Positions 1 through 8,397 of a stretch of 64,000 nucleotides of DNA are shown piece by piece. Positions within the stretch are counted from its first letter, which is position 1; every line of letters begins with the position of its first letter. The DNA lies in contig CAZGZR010000001.1 of assembly GCA_964529745.1 (NCBI GenBank), positions 1-64,000 on the forward strand, read 5' to 3'. The notes beneath the pieces were generated by a model. The model was given only the letters and a program-made list of their open reading frames with translations. It searched no databases and had not been told where the DNA came from. Made by a program: the position numbers and the translations under genes. Origin of the DNA: RBG-16-57-9 sp964529745 (GTDB lineage: Archaea > Thermoproteota > Bathyarchaeia > TCS64).

Positions 1-136
1 CGCTCAGTCTTCTATATCAATCTACTATACTACGGGTTAGGATCATGGCGGGGCCGGTATGCATGGGGGCAGTATCTCTCCCGGCACCACAGATGATCTC
101 GCGTGATCTAGCGTTGGATAGATGTTACTCAGCCCT

Positions 137-2155
137 TTACATGTATAGATATTGCGTGTCTCTGCCCTTAAACTCAGTGCGTTCACCGGTCAGTAGAGTC
201 TTTTCACCCGTCTCGAGGTCCATCAACACCCCCAACGGTTTCTCCAGAACGTGGCTCAGGCGCTGTCTCCCGTTTTTCCTCTGCGGAAGCAGCAGTTCGT
301 ATCTATGTTTCGGTGTTTGGAACTCACATACCCTCCAGCCCCCCTTCTCTGTGACGGAACCCAGATCGACCTCGTGGCTTCTGAGTGTGTTGACGGATCC
401 TGCAAGGTTTCTAGCTACGCGGCCGCCTTTCCTGGGGTTGAGCAGTCTGTCGTATAGCCCCATTCGGGGGAAGTAGCCTCTGTCCAAGTCCATGAATGTG
501 TCGAGGAAGACCTTGACCCTGGGGGAGCCCAGCGCGGCTACGAGAGACTCAGATACCCTGTTTGCCACGTGGTCCTCGTCGCATAGGTACTCGGCGGGGT
601 CCTCCGGGGCAAGCCTGACGTTCACCAGAGCCCCTATGCCTTTACGGTAGGCGTATTCGTCGATCATCTTTATCGATGTCCACGGGTCTTCGTTCTGGCC
701 CACCTGGAACACGAACCCGTCCACGGCGCCCATCTCCGGCAGCACAGCATCAAGGCTGGCTGTGTCATTTATCCGGAAGCCGTGGCTCACGTAGTGGCTG
801 TACTTGGGGCCCTTCCTCTCCCTGTGCACGGAGCTCTCGATGTTGGCTACATACACCGGGACCGCCAGCTCGCCACGGAGAAGCGATGCCCTTGGAACCG
901 TGGCCGAAGCGGTCTCCCAGGGGACTATCAATTCGAGGAAGTCCACGAGTTCAATGTGATCCTTTATCGCCTCCTTGGCTGCGTCGGTCGGCACATCGGC
1001 GGTGAAGAACCCGTATCTGTAACCGAGCTCATCGACATCATACAGGCGGCCACGGGTGTCTTGGTCCAGGAGGTCTCGTAGGGGCAGCCTCAGCATCTCG
1101 ACGCCGGTCTCCAGGAGCCCCAGCAACGTGTAGTCGTTCCACGCCTTCTTCCTGACGAACTCATCTATGGGGCCGTTGTAGGGCAGCGTGATCGATTCGG
1201 TGAGGGGGTGCCTCAGGTGCACGCCCAGCGGCGCCGATGGTCCCCAGACCGGCTGAGGCTCCACCGGTTCATGCGCCTCGGCTGGTCCCAGGGTGAGCCC
1301 ATAGGACCTGTGGGTGATTGCGGCGTGCCCCTCCTCGTAGACCTCCACGGTGCAGTATCCGAGCTTGGCGGCGTCGTTTCGACCGTACTCGTCGGCAGGC
1401 TCCACCCTGAACATCTCGGCGTAGTCCTGCCTGACGAAGCATGTGGACAGCATGCCGTGTATGCTGGTTTCCCGGTACCTCCTGTACCCGTAGTGGTGGA
1501 CGTGGCCGGCGAAGAACGCCTCGACGCCGTACTCCTCCAGTAGCCCCAGGAGCCACGTCCTCGCGGGCTCGTCGATGTTGTCGTAGTTGCTGGGCTCCCG
1601 GGGCTTGTGGATGTAGGGCGGGTAGTGGCTGAACAAGTGGACCCGGCTCCCCCTGTGATCCTCCAGGTCGGCTTCGAGCCACTCACTCTGCTCCGCCTCG
1701 TGGGGCAGCCCGGAGCCGAGTATGGGGCTGTTGATGAGGATGAAGTGGACTCCACGGTGGTCGAAGCTCTGGTAGAGGGGCCCGTAGTATTCGAGGAATT
1801 TTTCTTGGTACGACTCGGTAACTACGTACGATGGGACAGTGGGGTTGTCCTTGTCGCCGACGTCGTGGTTCCCGGGGACGTAGTAGAGGGGCGCCTCGAT
1901 CCTGCTCATTATCTCTCTGGCTACGCTGGAAGCGGAGCCGTAGGTGGGCAGGTGGGGCACGGGGTGGACCACGTCGCCGAGGTGGATGACCAGGTCCGGC
2001 CGGTGGCTGTTCACCTGCTCGGCTACCCACCTGGCCCGGTCGTTGGTGAGCAGGTTGGTCCTCCATGGGCTGCTGCTTTCGTCGGGCGGTCTGATGTGGG
2101 TGTCGGACACTATGGCGTATCTGAACAAGGGCTCGGGGTGACGGTAACCCAGCAT
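137..2155 (-). CDS. calcineurin-like metallophosphoesterase with large C-terminal extension
   Basis: The N-terminal ~250 residues carry the metallophosphoesterase signature in order: SDTHI (metal-binding Asp/His near residue 18), HLGDVVH, PGNHD and a distal GHVHHYG. This is the two-metal active site of the calcineurin-like family, which hydrolyses phosphomono- or diesters. No signal peptide or membrane segment is visible, so it is probably cytoplasmic. The C-terminal ~400 residues match nothing I recognise; they look globular and mixed alpha/beta. At 672 residues the protein is much longer than a single phosphoesterase domain (about 250). The ATG start is followed at once by the beta strand leading to the first motif. 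The upstream gene is divergent, so the unit is monocistronic. The family call is strong; the substrate is unknown. Confidence 0.85.
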   Translation of the reverse strand: MLGYRHPEPLFRYAIVSDTHIRPPDESSSPWRTNLLTNDRARWVAEQVNSHRPDLVIHLGDVVHPVPHLPTYGSASSVAREIMSRIEAPLYYVPGNHDVGDKDNPTVPSYVVTESYQEKFLEYYGPLYQSFDHRGVHFILINSPILGSGLPHEAEQSEWLEADLEDHRGSRVHLFSHYPPYIHKPREPSNYDNIDEPARTWLLGLLEEYGVEAFFAGHVHHYGYRRYRETSIHGMLSTCFVRQDYAEMFRVEPADEYGRNDAAKLGYCTVEVYEEGHAAITHRSYGLTLGPAEAHEPVEPQPVWGPSAPLGVHLRHPLTESITLPYNGPIDEFVRKKAWNDYTLLGLLETGVEMLRLPLRDLLDQDTRGRLYDVDELGYRYGFFTADVPTDAAKEAIKDHIELVDFLELIVPWETASATVPRASLLRGELAVPVYVANIESSVHRERKGPKYSHYVSHGFRINDTASLDAVLPEMGAVDGFVFQVGQNEDPWTSIKMIDEYAYRKGIGALVNVRLAPEDPAEYLCDEDHVANRVSESLVAALGSPRVKVFLDTFMDLDRGYFPRMGLYDRLLNPRKGGRVARNLAGSVNTLRSHEVDLGSVTEKGGWRVCEFQTPKHRYELLLPQRKNGRQRLSHVLEKPLGVLMDLETGEKTLLTGERTEFKGRDTQYLYM

Positions 2156-2264
2156 GATTTACACCTACATTATGTGGTCCTTTTTATGCATAAAACAGAC
2201 GGTGCCTCGGCGACGCCTTTAGATAGTTATAATAGCTTAGGATTCAATTATCGAACGGTGTTGT

Positions 2265-2654
2265 TTGTTGAGTGAGTTCAACGTGAGGGAGATCTTCGGA
2301 GAGTTCGGCAAGAAGCTCGTCGAGGTCTTCAAGGAGGTGAGCGAGGACCTGGGCACCCTTACCGTGGTCACCACCACGGGCTCGGTGATCACCGCCGAGA
2401 AGAAGTCAACGGGGGCCGAGATCTACGACATAAAGGAGGAGGGGATAGCGGCTAAGACCATCATAGAGATCGACGGCGATATAATCGTCAAGCTCCCGGT
2501 GGTGGACAAGGAGGGCAACGCCGTGGAGCTCAACGAGCGTATACTCGAGATACATGAGGAGAACGTGGCCATGGCGATGGAGAACTGGAGGACCTTCATA
2601 ACTACGCTGGTGGACATAGCCGGCGACCTCAAGGAACTGCTGTCCACCATCTAA
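2265..2654 (+). CDS. hypothetical protein, paralogue of the next gene
   Basis: A 129-residue acidic soluble protein of unknown function. It has a beta-rich N-terminal half and a C-terminal helical half. The central stretch containing the residues DGDII, followed by an amphipathic helix rich in E, H, R and W, is clearly related to the next gene downstream, so the two are a tandem duplication. The start is a TTG (a second TTG follows); a TATA-like box GTTATAATA lies at 2226-2234, which implies a leaderless or nearly leaderless mRNA. The gene starts 109 nt from a divergent phosphoesterase. No catalytic motif is visible. Coding quality is good and function is unassigned. Confidence 0.7.
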   Translation: MLSEFNVREIFGEFGKKLVEVFKEVSEDLGTLTVVTTTGSVITAEKKSTGAEIYDIKEEGIAAKTIIEIDGDIIVKLPVVDKEGNAVELNERILEIHEENVAMAMENWRTFITTLVDIAGDLKELLSTI

Positions 2655-2697
2655 GCCATTAACTAGACTCAATCAACCTTCTGTTCGAGGGACCCTC

Positions 2698-3327
2698 TTG
2701 ACGTACATCGACTCGTTCACCGTCGGAGAAGGCGGGCTCTCTGTCTCCTTCGATGGAATTGAGGGCGTTATGATAGTGCTCCCTTCGCTGGACGCGCTGA
2801 GTGAACACGTTGTAGAGAGCATGATCCATGGCTTCGAGTCAAGACTTTCCTCCATTGCCGAAACTGGCGACATAGGTGTGTTCGGTAGGCTATGGATGCT
2901 CCGAAAAAAGTTCTTCACCCCCGCCGGGAGGCAGGAGATCTTGAGCCAAGTGGAGGTCTTCGATGCCATAAAGGTAGTAACCGCGAATCCTTCCACTGTA
3001 TTGGCTGTGACCGTCATCGAGGCGGACGGCGACATCATATCGAGGGTCAACGAGGCTGGCGCTTACGCATACAGCGAGGAGCTTTTTAGGCTTCACAGGG
3101 AGGCGGTGAAATATGCGACGGGTGCCTGGAGGTTGAGGCTGCAAGGGATCAGGGATCTGGTGCGCCTAGGGGCCAAGTTACATAAGGCGCTGCTTCTAGT
3201 CTCAATGGGTTCGCTGATGGGCTCCGTCGCGTCTTGGAGCCTCGACCGCATGTTTACGGCGGTTTTACTCGGGCTGGGCGTACTATCTTTCTTTTTCTCG
3301 ACTTTCTTCAGCCGGTTCAACCTTTAG
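2698..3327 (+). CDS. hypothetical protein with C-terminal membrane hairpin, paralogue of the preceding gene
   Basis: A 209-residue protein. Residues ~75-165 align with the preceding protein through the shared DGDII motif and the following helix (RLHREAVKYATGAWRLRL here, EIHEENVAMAMENWRTFI there). Unlike its paralogue it ends in two closely spaced hydrophobic segments (about residues 160-205), which would anchor it in the membrane with most of the protein cytoplasmic. The start is TTG with a GAGG ribosome-binding motif about 8 nt upstream. Spacing of 43 nt from the preceding gene suggests co-transcription. It may act as a membrane anchor or partner for its soluble paralogue; that is inference from the duplication and topology only. 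Confidence 0.65.
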   Translation: MTYIDSFTVGEGGLSVSFDGIEGVMIVLPSLDALSEHVVESMIHGFESRLSSIAETGDIGVFGRLWMLRKKFFTPAGRQEILSQVEVFDAIKVVTANPSTVLAVTVIEADGDIISRVNEAGAYAYSEELFRLHREAVKYATGAWRLRLQGIRDLVRLGAKLHKALLLVSMGSLMGSVASWSLDRMFTAVLLGLGVLSFFFSTFFSRFNL

Positions 3328-3568
3328 CCCCGTGTTAGGATCGTTGTCAACCTTTTGGATGCTATTGATGATGCCTGCATGGCTGGAAGCTAAGACTTAC
3401 CAATAGAGAACCAGGTATTATACCCCATATACGAGGCGAGGCTGGACTTGGTTCAGGGGACGCCTTCAGGCGCCAGCAAGAGGAAAGGGGCTCTAAGAGT
3501 ACCACAGGATACCGTTGAACGATCACTGAAGCTAATGCAGATCTATTGAGACTGGGGTCGTTCTACCT

Positions 3569-4531
3569 CTACGTATCGATCCTTAGTTTCTTGATTTCTA
3601 GCTTCAACAAGAAAAGGACATAAAATATGAGGCTGCACAGAACCAGCAGAGTGCCAATGGTTAGGAAGGTGAAGGTGATCAACGCCATGGGGATGCTGAA
3701 GTATTGGGTCAGTTGATAGTCCCTAACGAAGAGGTACCCCGTGAACAGGGATGTGGCGAGGAATAGGAGCCCTGGGAGCCCTATCATAAGCAGTGGTTTA
3801 TCCTGCACTAGGAGCTTGAGGGCGACCATCACCAGTTCTAGGCCATGGGACACAGGGTCTTTTTTCGATGTGTTCTCAAGTCCTTGGTAGCGTATGTTGG
3901 CTGGGACCTCTATCACACGGAGACCGAACTTACGGGCTACAGAAAGCTGCTCAGTCTCTACACCGAACCCGTTCTCGTTCATGCCTGTGAAGAGCTTCAA
4001 AGAGTCCTTGTTGAAGGCGCGGAACCCGCTCTGGCTGTCCTTGACGCCGTCGTTCGCCGTTTGGTTGAACGCGTTCACGATTGACAGCCCGACTCTGCGA
4101 TAAAGCGGTGCGTTGATAGAGGAGCCTTCGAAAAACCGTGAGCCTATGACTAGATCCGCCTCACCATCGAGAATGGGCGCGATGAGGCGTGGTATGTCCT
4201 CTGGGTCGTGTTGCCCGTCTGCGTCCATCATGATCACCACATCAGGGGACAGCCTGTCCGCCAACCTGAAACAGGATTGGAGCGCCCTACCCTTCCCCAT
4301 ATTGTACGGGTTTCTAACGACGGTTGCGCCTTTCCTTCTGGCTATCTCGCTGGTCCCATCCGTCGAACCGTCGTCGCAAACGATAACATGCTCCACGTGT
4401 CGGAAAACCTGATCAAGTACTTTGCCGATGTTTTTTTCCTCATTGTACGCCGGGATGCACGCCATGATGAATGGTTTGAGGCCTTCATGCTCTGAGAGCT
4501 GGCTCGTCACGTCGATGAACTGCTGGGACAC
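3569..4531 (-). CDS. glycosyltransferase family 2, polyprenyl-phosphate type, with two C-terminal membrane helices
   Basis: A GT2 (GT-A fold) enzyme. Motifs in order are IPAYNEEKNIG, DDGSTDGT, MGKGRA and the metal-binding MMDADGQHDPED, ending the catalytic domain near residue 230. Two strong hydrophobic segments follow (about residues 240-310), the arrangement seen in dolichyl/polyprenyl-phosphate mannose or glucose synthases such as archaeal AglJ-like enzymes. The predicted reaction is transfer of a hexose from a nucleotide sugar to polyprenyl phosphate at the cytoplasmic membrane face, starting or feeding glycan assembly. It is transcribed away from capG behind the palindromic element at 4558-4595 that is shared with capE. 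The exact donor cannot be read from sequence. Confidence 0.85.
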   Translation of the reverse strand: MSQQFIDVTSQLSEHEGLKPFIMACIPAYNEEKNIGKVLDQVFRHVEHVIVCDDGSTDGTSEIARRKGATVVRNPYNMGKGRALQSCFRLADRLSPDVVIMMDADGQHDPEDIPRLIAPILDGEADLVIGSRFFEGSSINAPLYRRVGLSIVNAFNQTANDGVKDSQSGFRAFNKDSLKLFTGMNENGFGVETEQLSVARKFGLRVIEVPANIRYQGLENTSKKDPVSHGLELVMVALKLLVQDKPLLMIGLPGLLFLATSLFTGYLFVRDYQLTQYFSIPMALITFTFLTIGTLLVLCSLIFYVLFLLKLEIKKLRIDT

Positions 4532-4557
4532 ATGAGGCGCCTCGTTTTGTTACACTA

Positions 4558-4595
4558 GTGGAATAGTATTCCATATTAGACTGTGAGTGTAGTCA
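4558..4595 (-). promoter_or_regulatory. shared 38-nt promoter/operator element, copy 1 (upstream of GT2)
   Basis: This 38-nt block is 34/38 identical to 8064-8101 upstream of capE. It contains a perfect palindrome GGAATAGTATTCC (4560-4572, 6-bp arms, 1-nt centre). On the minus strand the adjacent CTAATATGG could serve as TATA region for the GT2 gene starting at 4531. The position between TATA and start codon is that of a repressor operator. Confidence 0.5.
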
Positions 4596-4649
4596 GTCAC
4601 ACCAACTTCGGCTGTGAGCATCTTATTCAAATTGGCGCAACTCGGGGCT

Positions 4650-5792
4650 TCAGCGGTTAAGATCGTTTTCCACGACTCCAGCCCACTTGTTGCTCAGCTT
4701 CGCCGTACCCATGATGAGTCTGAGTACTCGCCATGATACATCCTCTATCAGGTACTCAGACGGGATTCTGGCTTTTCTCCCTGGCTCATTAATCACAAGC
4801 TCTATGGCATCAAGCACCGTATCAACGTCTAATCCGGCGAGGATTATAGTCCCAGCCTCAAGAGCTTCGGGGCGCTCGGTGGCTTCCCTGAGGTTTACGG
4901 CCGGGAACCCTAGGATGGCTGACTCCTCGCTTATGGTGCCGCTGTCGCTTATGGTGCATGAAGCGTTCTTCTGCAGTTGGATGTAGTCGTGGTACCCGAA
5001 GGGCTTGAGGAACCTGATCCCGTCGCTCATCTTGGGGGCCCCAAGGGATTCAAAACGTTTTGAGGTTCGAGGATGAGTTGAAACTATGACGGGGAGGCCG
5101 TACTTCTCGGCGATCTCGTTCAGAATGCCGAGGATTTTCGTAAGGTTCTCTGAGCAGTCCACGTTTTCTTCTCTGTGGGTGCTCACGAGGAAATACTCCT
5201 TGGGTTTAAGGCCAAGCTCTTTTAGTATATTTGACTGGTTGATCTGTTTCTCGTAGTGCTTGAGTACTTCGTACATGGGTGAGCCGGTGAGATAGATGCG
5301 TCGATGGTGAAGGCCCTCCGATAAGAGGTGACGGCGGGCGTGCTCCGTGTAGACCAAGTTGAAGTCGGCTATGTGGTCTATTATTCGGCGGTTGATCTCC
5401 TCCGGAACGTTCGGATCGAAGCACCTGTTGCCTGCCTCCATGTGGTATACCGGTATCTTCATCCGCTTCGCCATGATGGCTGCGAGGCAGCTGTTGGTGT
5501 CCCCGAGGACAAGGACGGCGTCGGGGCTCTCCTCCTTCAGCACCTTCTCGGACTTGGTTATGGTCTCGCCGAGGACAGTGCCGAGGCTCCTGGTATCGAC
5601 CTCGAGGAAGTGGTCGGGTCGCCTGATGCCGAGGTCCTTGAAGAATATCTCGTTGAGCTCGTAATCATAGTTTTGCCCGGTGTGCACAATCTTGTGGTCG
5701 AGGTGCCCGTCCAGCAAGGCCATGACCCGGCTCAGGCGTATTATCTCTGGTCGCGTACCGAGTATCGTAACTACCTTTAAACTGCTATTCAC
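4650..5792 (-). CDS. capG: UDP-N-acetylhexosamine 2-epimerase (non-hydrolysing), CapG/FnlC type
   Basis: A member of the WecB family of GT-B-like epimerases. Visible motifs are GTRPEIIR near the N terminus, HTGQNYD, VLGDTNS, HMEAGNRCFDPNVPEE and DSGTISEE followed by TERPE. The form EAGNRCFD, instead of the EAGLRT of ordinary WecB, is what I recall for CapG/WbjD/FnlC, which convert UDP-N-acetyl-pneumosamine-type intermediates into UDP-N-acetyl-L-fucosamine. Its stop-start overlap with capF (4 nt) and the capE gene just beyond complete the three-enzyme pathway. Length (380) is normal for the family. The subtype rests on motif memory plus context, so the epimerase call is safer than the exact sugar. 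Confidence 0.82.
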   Translation of the reverse strand: MNSSLKVVTILGTRPEIIRLSRVMALLDGHLDHKIVHTGQNYDYELNEIFFKDLGIRRPDHFLEVDTRSLGTVLGETITKSEKVLKEESPDAVLVLGDTNSCLAAIMAKRMKIPVYHMEAGNRCFDPNVPEEINRRIIDHIADFNLVYTEHARRHLLSEGLHHRRIYLTGSPMYEVLKHYEKQINQSNILKELGLKPKEYFLVSTHREENVDCSENLTKILGILNEIAEKYGLPVIVSTHPRTSKRFESLGAPKMSDGIRFLKPFGYHDYIQLQKNASCTISDSGTISEESAILGFPAVNLREATERPEALEAGTIILAGLDVDTVLDAIELVINEPGRKARIPSEYLIEDVSWRVLRLIMGTAKLSNKWAGVVENDLNR

Positions 5793-6943
5793 GGCGCGGC
5801 CTCCAAGATAATGGATCCATCCAACAACTTGGGCTCGTTCACCGGCTCGTAATACGTATCGGGGTCCTCAGGGTTATAGAGCTCACTTGTCCAGAAGAGC
5901 ATGAACAGCTCCTCTTCCCCGATATTGACTAGGTTATGGGTATGGAGCACCGGTATATCGATGTAGGCGGGGTTCTCCCCATCCAGAACATAGTCTTGAA
6001 CGGTTTCTGTTCCCACCCTTCTCAACTGGACAAGAGCTTGCCCCTTTACTATGCTGAACCTCTCCAGCTTCCTCCGGTGGTAATGGTTGCCTCTTTCGAC
6101 TCCTGGCTTCGTCGTAGAGAGGAAAGCTTGGCCCTTGTTGAGGGACCTTACAGCCTCGAATAGTCGCCCCCTGTGGTCCTTTTTCATGTTGTGTAGGATC
6201 GGGTAGTGGCCTGGCTCGATGTAAGACCGGAAGGTGTTGAATAGATTGAGGTCGAAGGGGTCCGAGAGATCAGGAATGACTTTCTCCTCCATGTACTGTT
6301 GCTTGAAGCCTTGGAGTTTGTCTAGTAGGTCGCTCACCTTTATCTCCAGGTTGGGCGGCACCACCATCTCGTCAGACTCCAGCTCATACATTATTACCCG
6401 TTGGATCTTCTTGAGCACGTCGTCGATGTAAACGAGGCCCATGGTCTGGTCCTCCTTTATCTCTGGCTCCTGGCCATGGGTGAGCTGGTGGCAGAACGTG
6501 GCGACCACCGAGTTATAAAAGGGGCTGCAGAAGGGCCCATAGACGTTAGGGATGATAAGACCGGTGAACTTGGCGTCGTTCTCGTGAGCCCATGCTGAAA
6601 ATTTTCGTCTAGCGTGGAGCTTGGATCTGCCGTAAGCCGTGTCTCGGCTCTCGTGGATGGAGGAGGAATAGATCAGGTGGGGTGTGGACCCTGTCCGTTT
6701 TAACGCCGACACGAGTATCTCGGCTAGCTGTACGTTAGTCTCATAGACTTCCTCGTCTGGCCCTCGGTTTGCTCCGGCTAGGTCGACGACGGTGTCGCAG
6801 CGTTTGAGGTACTCGTCGAGTTCGTAGACATGCTCGAAGAATCTTCTCTGGTACGGGATAAGAGTCACATCTTTGTTGTTCTTCAGGTAGCTGTGTAGGT
6901 GTGATCCGATGAATCCCGACTGACCTGTTATCCCTACTCTCAC
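5789..6943 (-). CDS. capF: CapF-like bifunctional NAD-dependent reductase/cupin protein
   Basis: An N-terminal short-chain dehydrogenase/epimerase domain opens with the Rossmann motif GITGQSGFIG and has the SDR active-site YGRSK near residue 110. A C-terminal cupin domain (about residues 250-370) contains GNHYHRRK and a second His motif LHTHN, the metal-binding residues of a cupin. This fusion is diagnostic of CapF/WbjC/FnlB, the reductase acting on UDP-2-acetamido-2,6-dideoxy-L-hexos-4-ulose between CapE and CapG. The length of 384 is close to the ~370 of staphylococcal CapF. It overlaps capG by 4 nt and sits 10 nt behind capE, in one operon. It is predicted cytoplasmic. Confidence 0.85.
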   Translation of the reverse strand: MRVGITGQSGFIGSHLHSYLKNNKDVTLIPYQRRFFEHVYELDEYLKRCDTVVDLAGANRGPDEEVYETNVQLAEILVSALKRTGSTPHLIYSSSIHESRDTAYGRSKLHARRKFSAWAHENDAKFTGLIIPNVYGPFCSPFYNSVVATFCHQLTHGQEPEIKEDQTMGLVYIDDVLKKIQRVIMYELESDEMVVPPNLEIKVSDLLDKLQGFKQQYMEEKVIPDLSDPFDLNLFNTFRSYIEPGHYPILHNMKKDHRGRLFEAVRSLNKGQAFLSTTKPGVERGNHYHRRKLERFSIVKGQALVQLRRVGTETVQDYVLDGENPAYIDIPVLHTHNLVNIGEEELFMLFWTSELYNPEDPDTYYEPVNEPKLLDGSIILEAAP

Positions 6944-6953
6944 ACATTCACCT

Positions 6954-8033
6954 CTACACTGGCTGGGTTATGACCGGTAGTTGTTCAGAGGATGACGGCG
7001 GCTCGCCTCCCAGGTGCTCCTGCACCTCTCTGCATGACAGCAAGAGGGCTATCGTCTCGTCGAGGGTGAGCCTCCGTGTGTTGCTGGACGTGTATCCATC
7101 GGCGGGGAGTTCCTCGTACTTCCCGGAGGAGAAAAACTCCTCGTAGTCGAGCCTCCTCAAGTTCCTTATCCTGTAGAACTCTTCGTTGCTCTCGGCCTTC
7201 ATGAGCTCCTCTCGGGTCACCAACGTCTCGTGCATCTTCTCGCCCTCTCTGACGCCGATTGTCTTGACGCCCCTGTTGTGGTTGAAGATGATGGTCATGG
7301 CCTCCGCTAGGGTGCCTATGGTGGCGGCTGGGCTTTTCTTCACCAGCAGGTCTCCGTTCTCACCGTACTCTATGGCGTAGAGTACCAGATCGAGGGCCGT
7401 GTCAAGGGGAAGAAGGAACCGGGTCATGTCGGGGTTGGTGACTGTGAGCTGAGTGCCTTTTAATATCTGGCTTATGAAGAGGGGAAGCACCGAGCCCCTG
7501 CTGAACATGACGTTGCCGTACCTGACGCCGCTGTAGACAGTGCCGCCGTTGAGCCTCGCCTTGGCAGTCATGAGCTTCTCCATGAGGGCCTTGGTCATGC
7601 CCATGGCGTTTATAGGGTAGACTGCCTTGTCGGTGCTCAGTATTATGACCTTCTCGGTGCCTGCGTCCTCGGCGGCGTCCAGAACATTACTGGAGCCCTG
7701 GATGTTGGTCTTGACGGCCTCCATGGGGAAGAACTCGCATGTGGGAACCTGCTTCAGTGCCGCTGCGTGGAACACTATGTCCACACCCCTCATCACCCGT
7801 TTCACGGAGTCTCTGTCGCGTACGTCTCCTATGATGAACTTGACCCTGTCCGTGTTCAGGCGTCTGCGTAGGTCGTACTGTTTCTTCTCGTCCCGGCTGA
7901 AGACGATGATGTCTTTAGGGTGGTAATCTCTCAGGACTCGCTGGACCATGTTGCTGCCGAAAGAGCCGGTGCCCCCAGTGACCAATATGGTCTTTTCTTC
8001 GAGTAAGTCGTCTCTGGTCCTGTATGAATGCAA
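6954..8033 (-). CDS. capE: UDP-N-acetylglucosamine 4,6-dehydratase/5-epimerase, CapE/WbjB/FnlA type
   Basis: An extended SDR of the FlaA1/CapE group. It has TGGTGSFGS near residue 20, FSRDEKKQ, HAAALKQVP and the active-site segment STDKAVYP with a replaced Tyr in the usual YxxxK position, as in WbjB/CapE. It catalyses the first step from UDP-GlcNAc to UDP-L-FucNAc: dehydration at C4/C6 with C5 epimerisation. It is the first gene of the capE-capF-capG unit and lies behind an element (8064-8101) nearly identical to that in front of the GT2 gene. Length of 359 is normal. Assignment is supported both by motifs and by the neighbouring CapF and CapG homologues. Confidence 0.87.
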   Translation of the reverse strand: MHSYRTRDDLLEEKTILVTGGTGSFGSNMVQRVLRDYHPKDIIVFSRDEKKQYDLRRRLNTDRVKFIIGDVRDRDSVKRVMRGVDIVFHAAALKQVPTCEFFPMEAVKTNIQGSSNVLDAAEDAGTEKVIILSTDKAVYPINAMGMTKALMEKLMTAKARLNGGTVYSGVRYGNVMFSRGSVLPLFISQILKGTQLTVTNPDMTRFLLPLDTALDLVLYAIEYGENGDLLVKKSPAATIGTLAEAMTIIFNHNRGVKTIGVREGEKMHETLVTREELMKAESNEEFYRIRNLRRLDYEEFFSSGKYEELPADGYTSSNTRRLTLDETIALLLSCREVQEHLGGEPPSSSEQLPVITQPV

Positions 8034-8397
8034 CTTGGTTGCCCCTATCTGTCTAGGGGTTTCGTGGAACAGTATTCCATATTAGATTGTATGTGTAGTC
8101 AAGCTAGACAACCATCACCTGTTGGTCTGTGAGGCTTCGTCGTAGTTCTTCTTGAGACGCTGTGCCTCCATTGAGATCGATGAAGTACTCGCCTTCGTCG
8201 GCGAGTACTAAGATGGGCTGCTTTTCATTGCTTTTTGGTAGTGGTCTGGGACGTATGAAAAATATCCGTAAAAAGCGTCCAAGGAACGATTACTTTTCCC
8301 TATTACGTTTGATCTGGGTGATCATTATGCCTTATTCTATAGTTGTATTCGTTATCACTAACAAGTTCTTTTAACCTTTTTTCAACGAAGCCTAGGC
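8034..8397. other. 364-nt divergent intergenic region between capE and the amidotransferase
   Basis: It holds the 38-nt shared element at 8064-8101 for the minus-strand unit. The plus strand has an AT-rich stretch near 8360-8380 (TTCTTTTAACC) that could serve the amidotransferase. On the minus strand 8104-8297 stays open for about 60 codons and reads like protein (for example PILVLADEGEYFIDLNGG), but it has no start codon and may be a gene remnant. I see no intact gene. Confidence 0.4.
8064..8101 (-). promoter_or_regulatory. shared 38-nt promoter/operator element, copy 2 (upstream of capE)
   Basis: Near-duplicate of 4558-4595 with four substitutions. The palindrome reads GGAACAGTATTCC (8066-8078), one mismatch from perfect. 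It starts about 31 nt upstream of the capE ATG. The same element in front of two separate minus-strand units implies coordinated regulation of glycan synthesis. Confidence 0.5.

Noticed and set aside
1607..2275. Long plus-strand open frame (222 codons) opposite the phosphoesterase
   Set aside because: It is the antisense of a strongly supported GC-rich gene; the composition follows the codon pattern of that gene.
8162..8374. 70-codon plus-strand open frame in the capE upstream region
   Set aside because: No ribosome binding site, no TATA at a useful distance, and a product of mixed low-complexity character; the opposite strand looks more protein-like but lacks a start.
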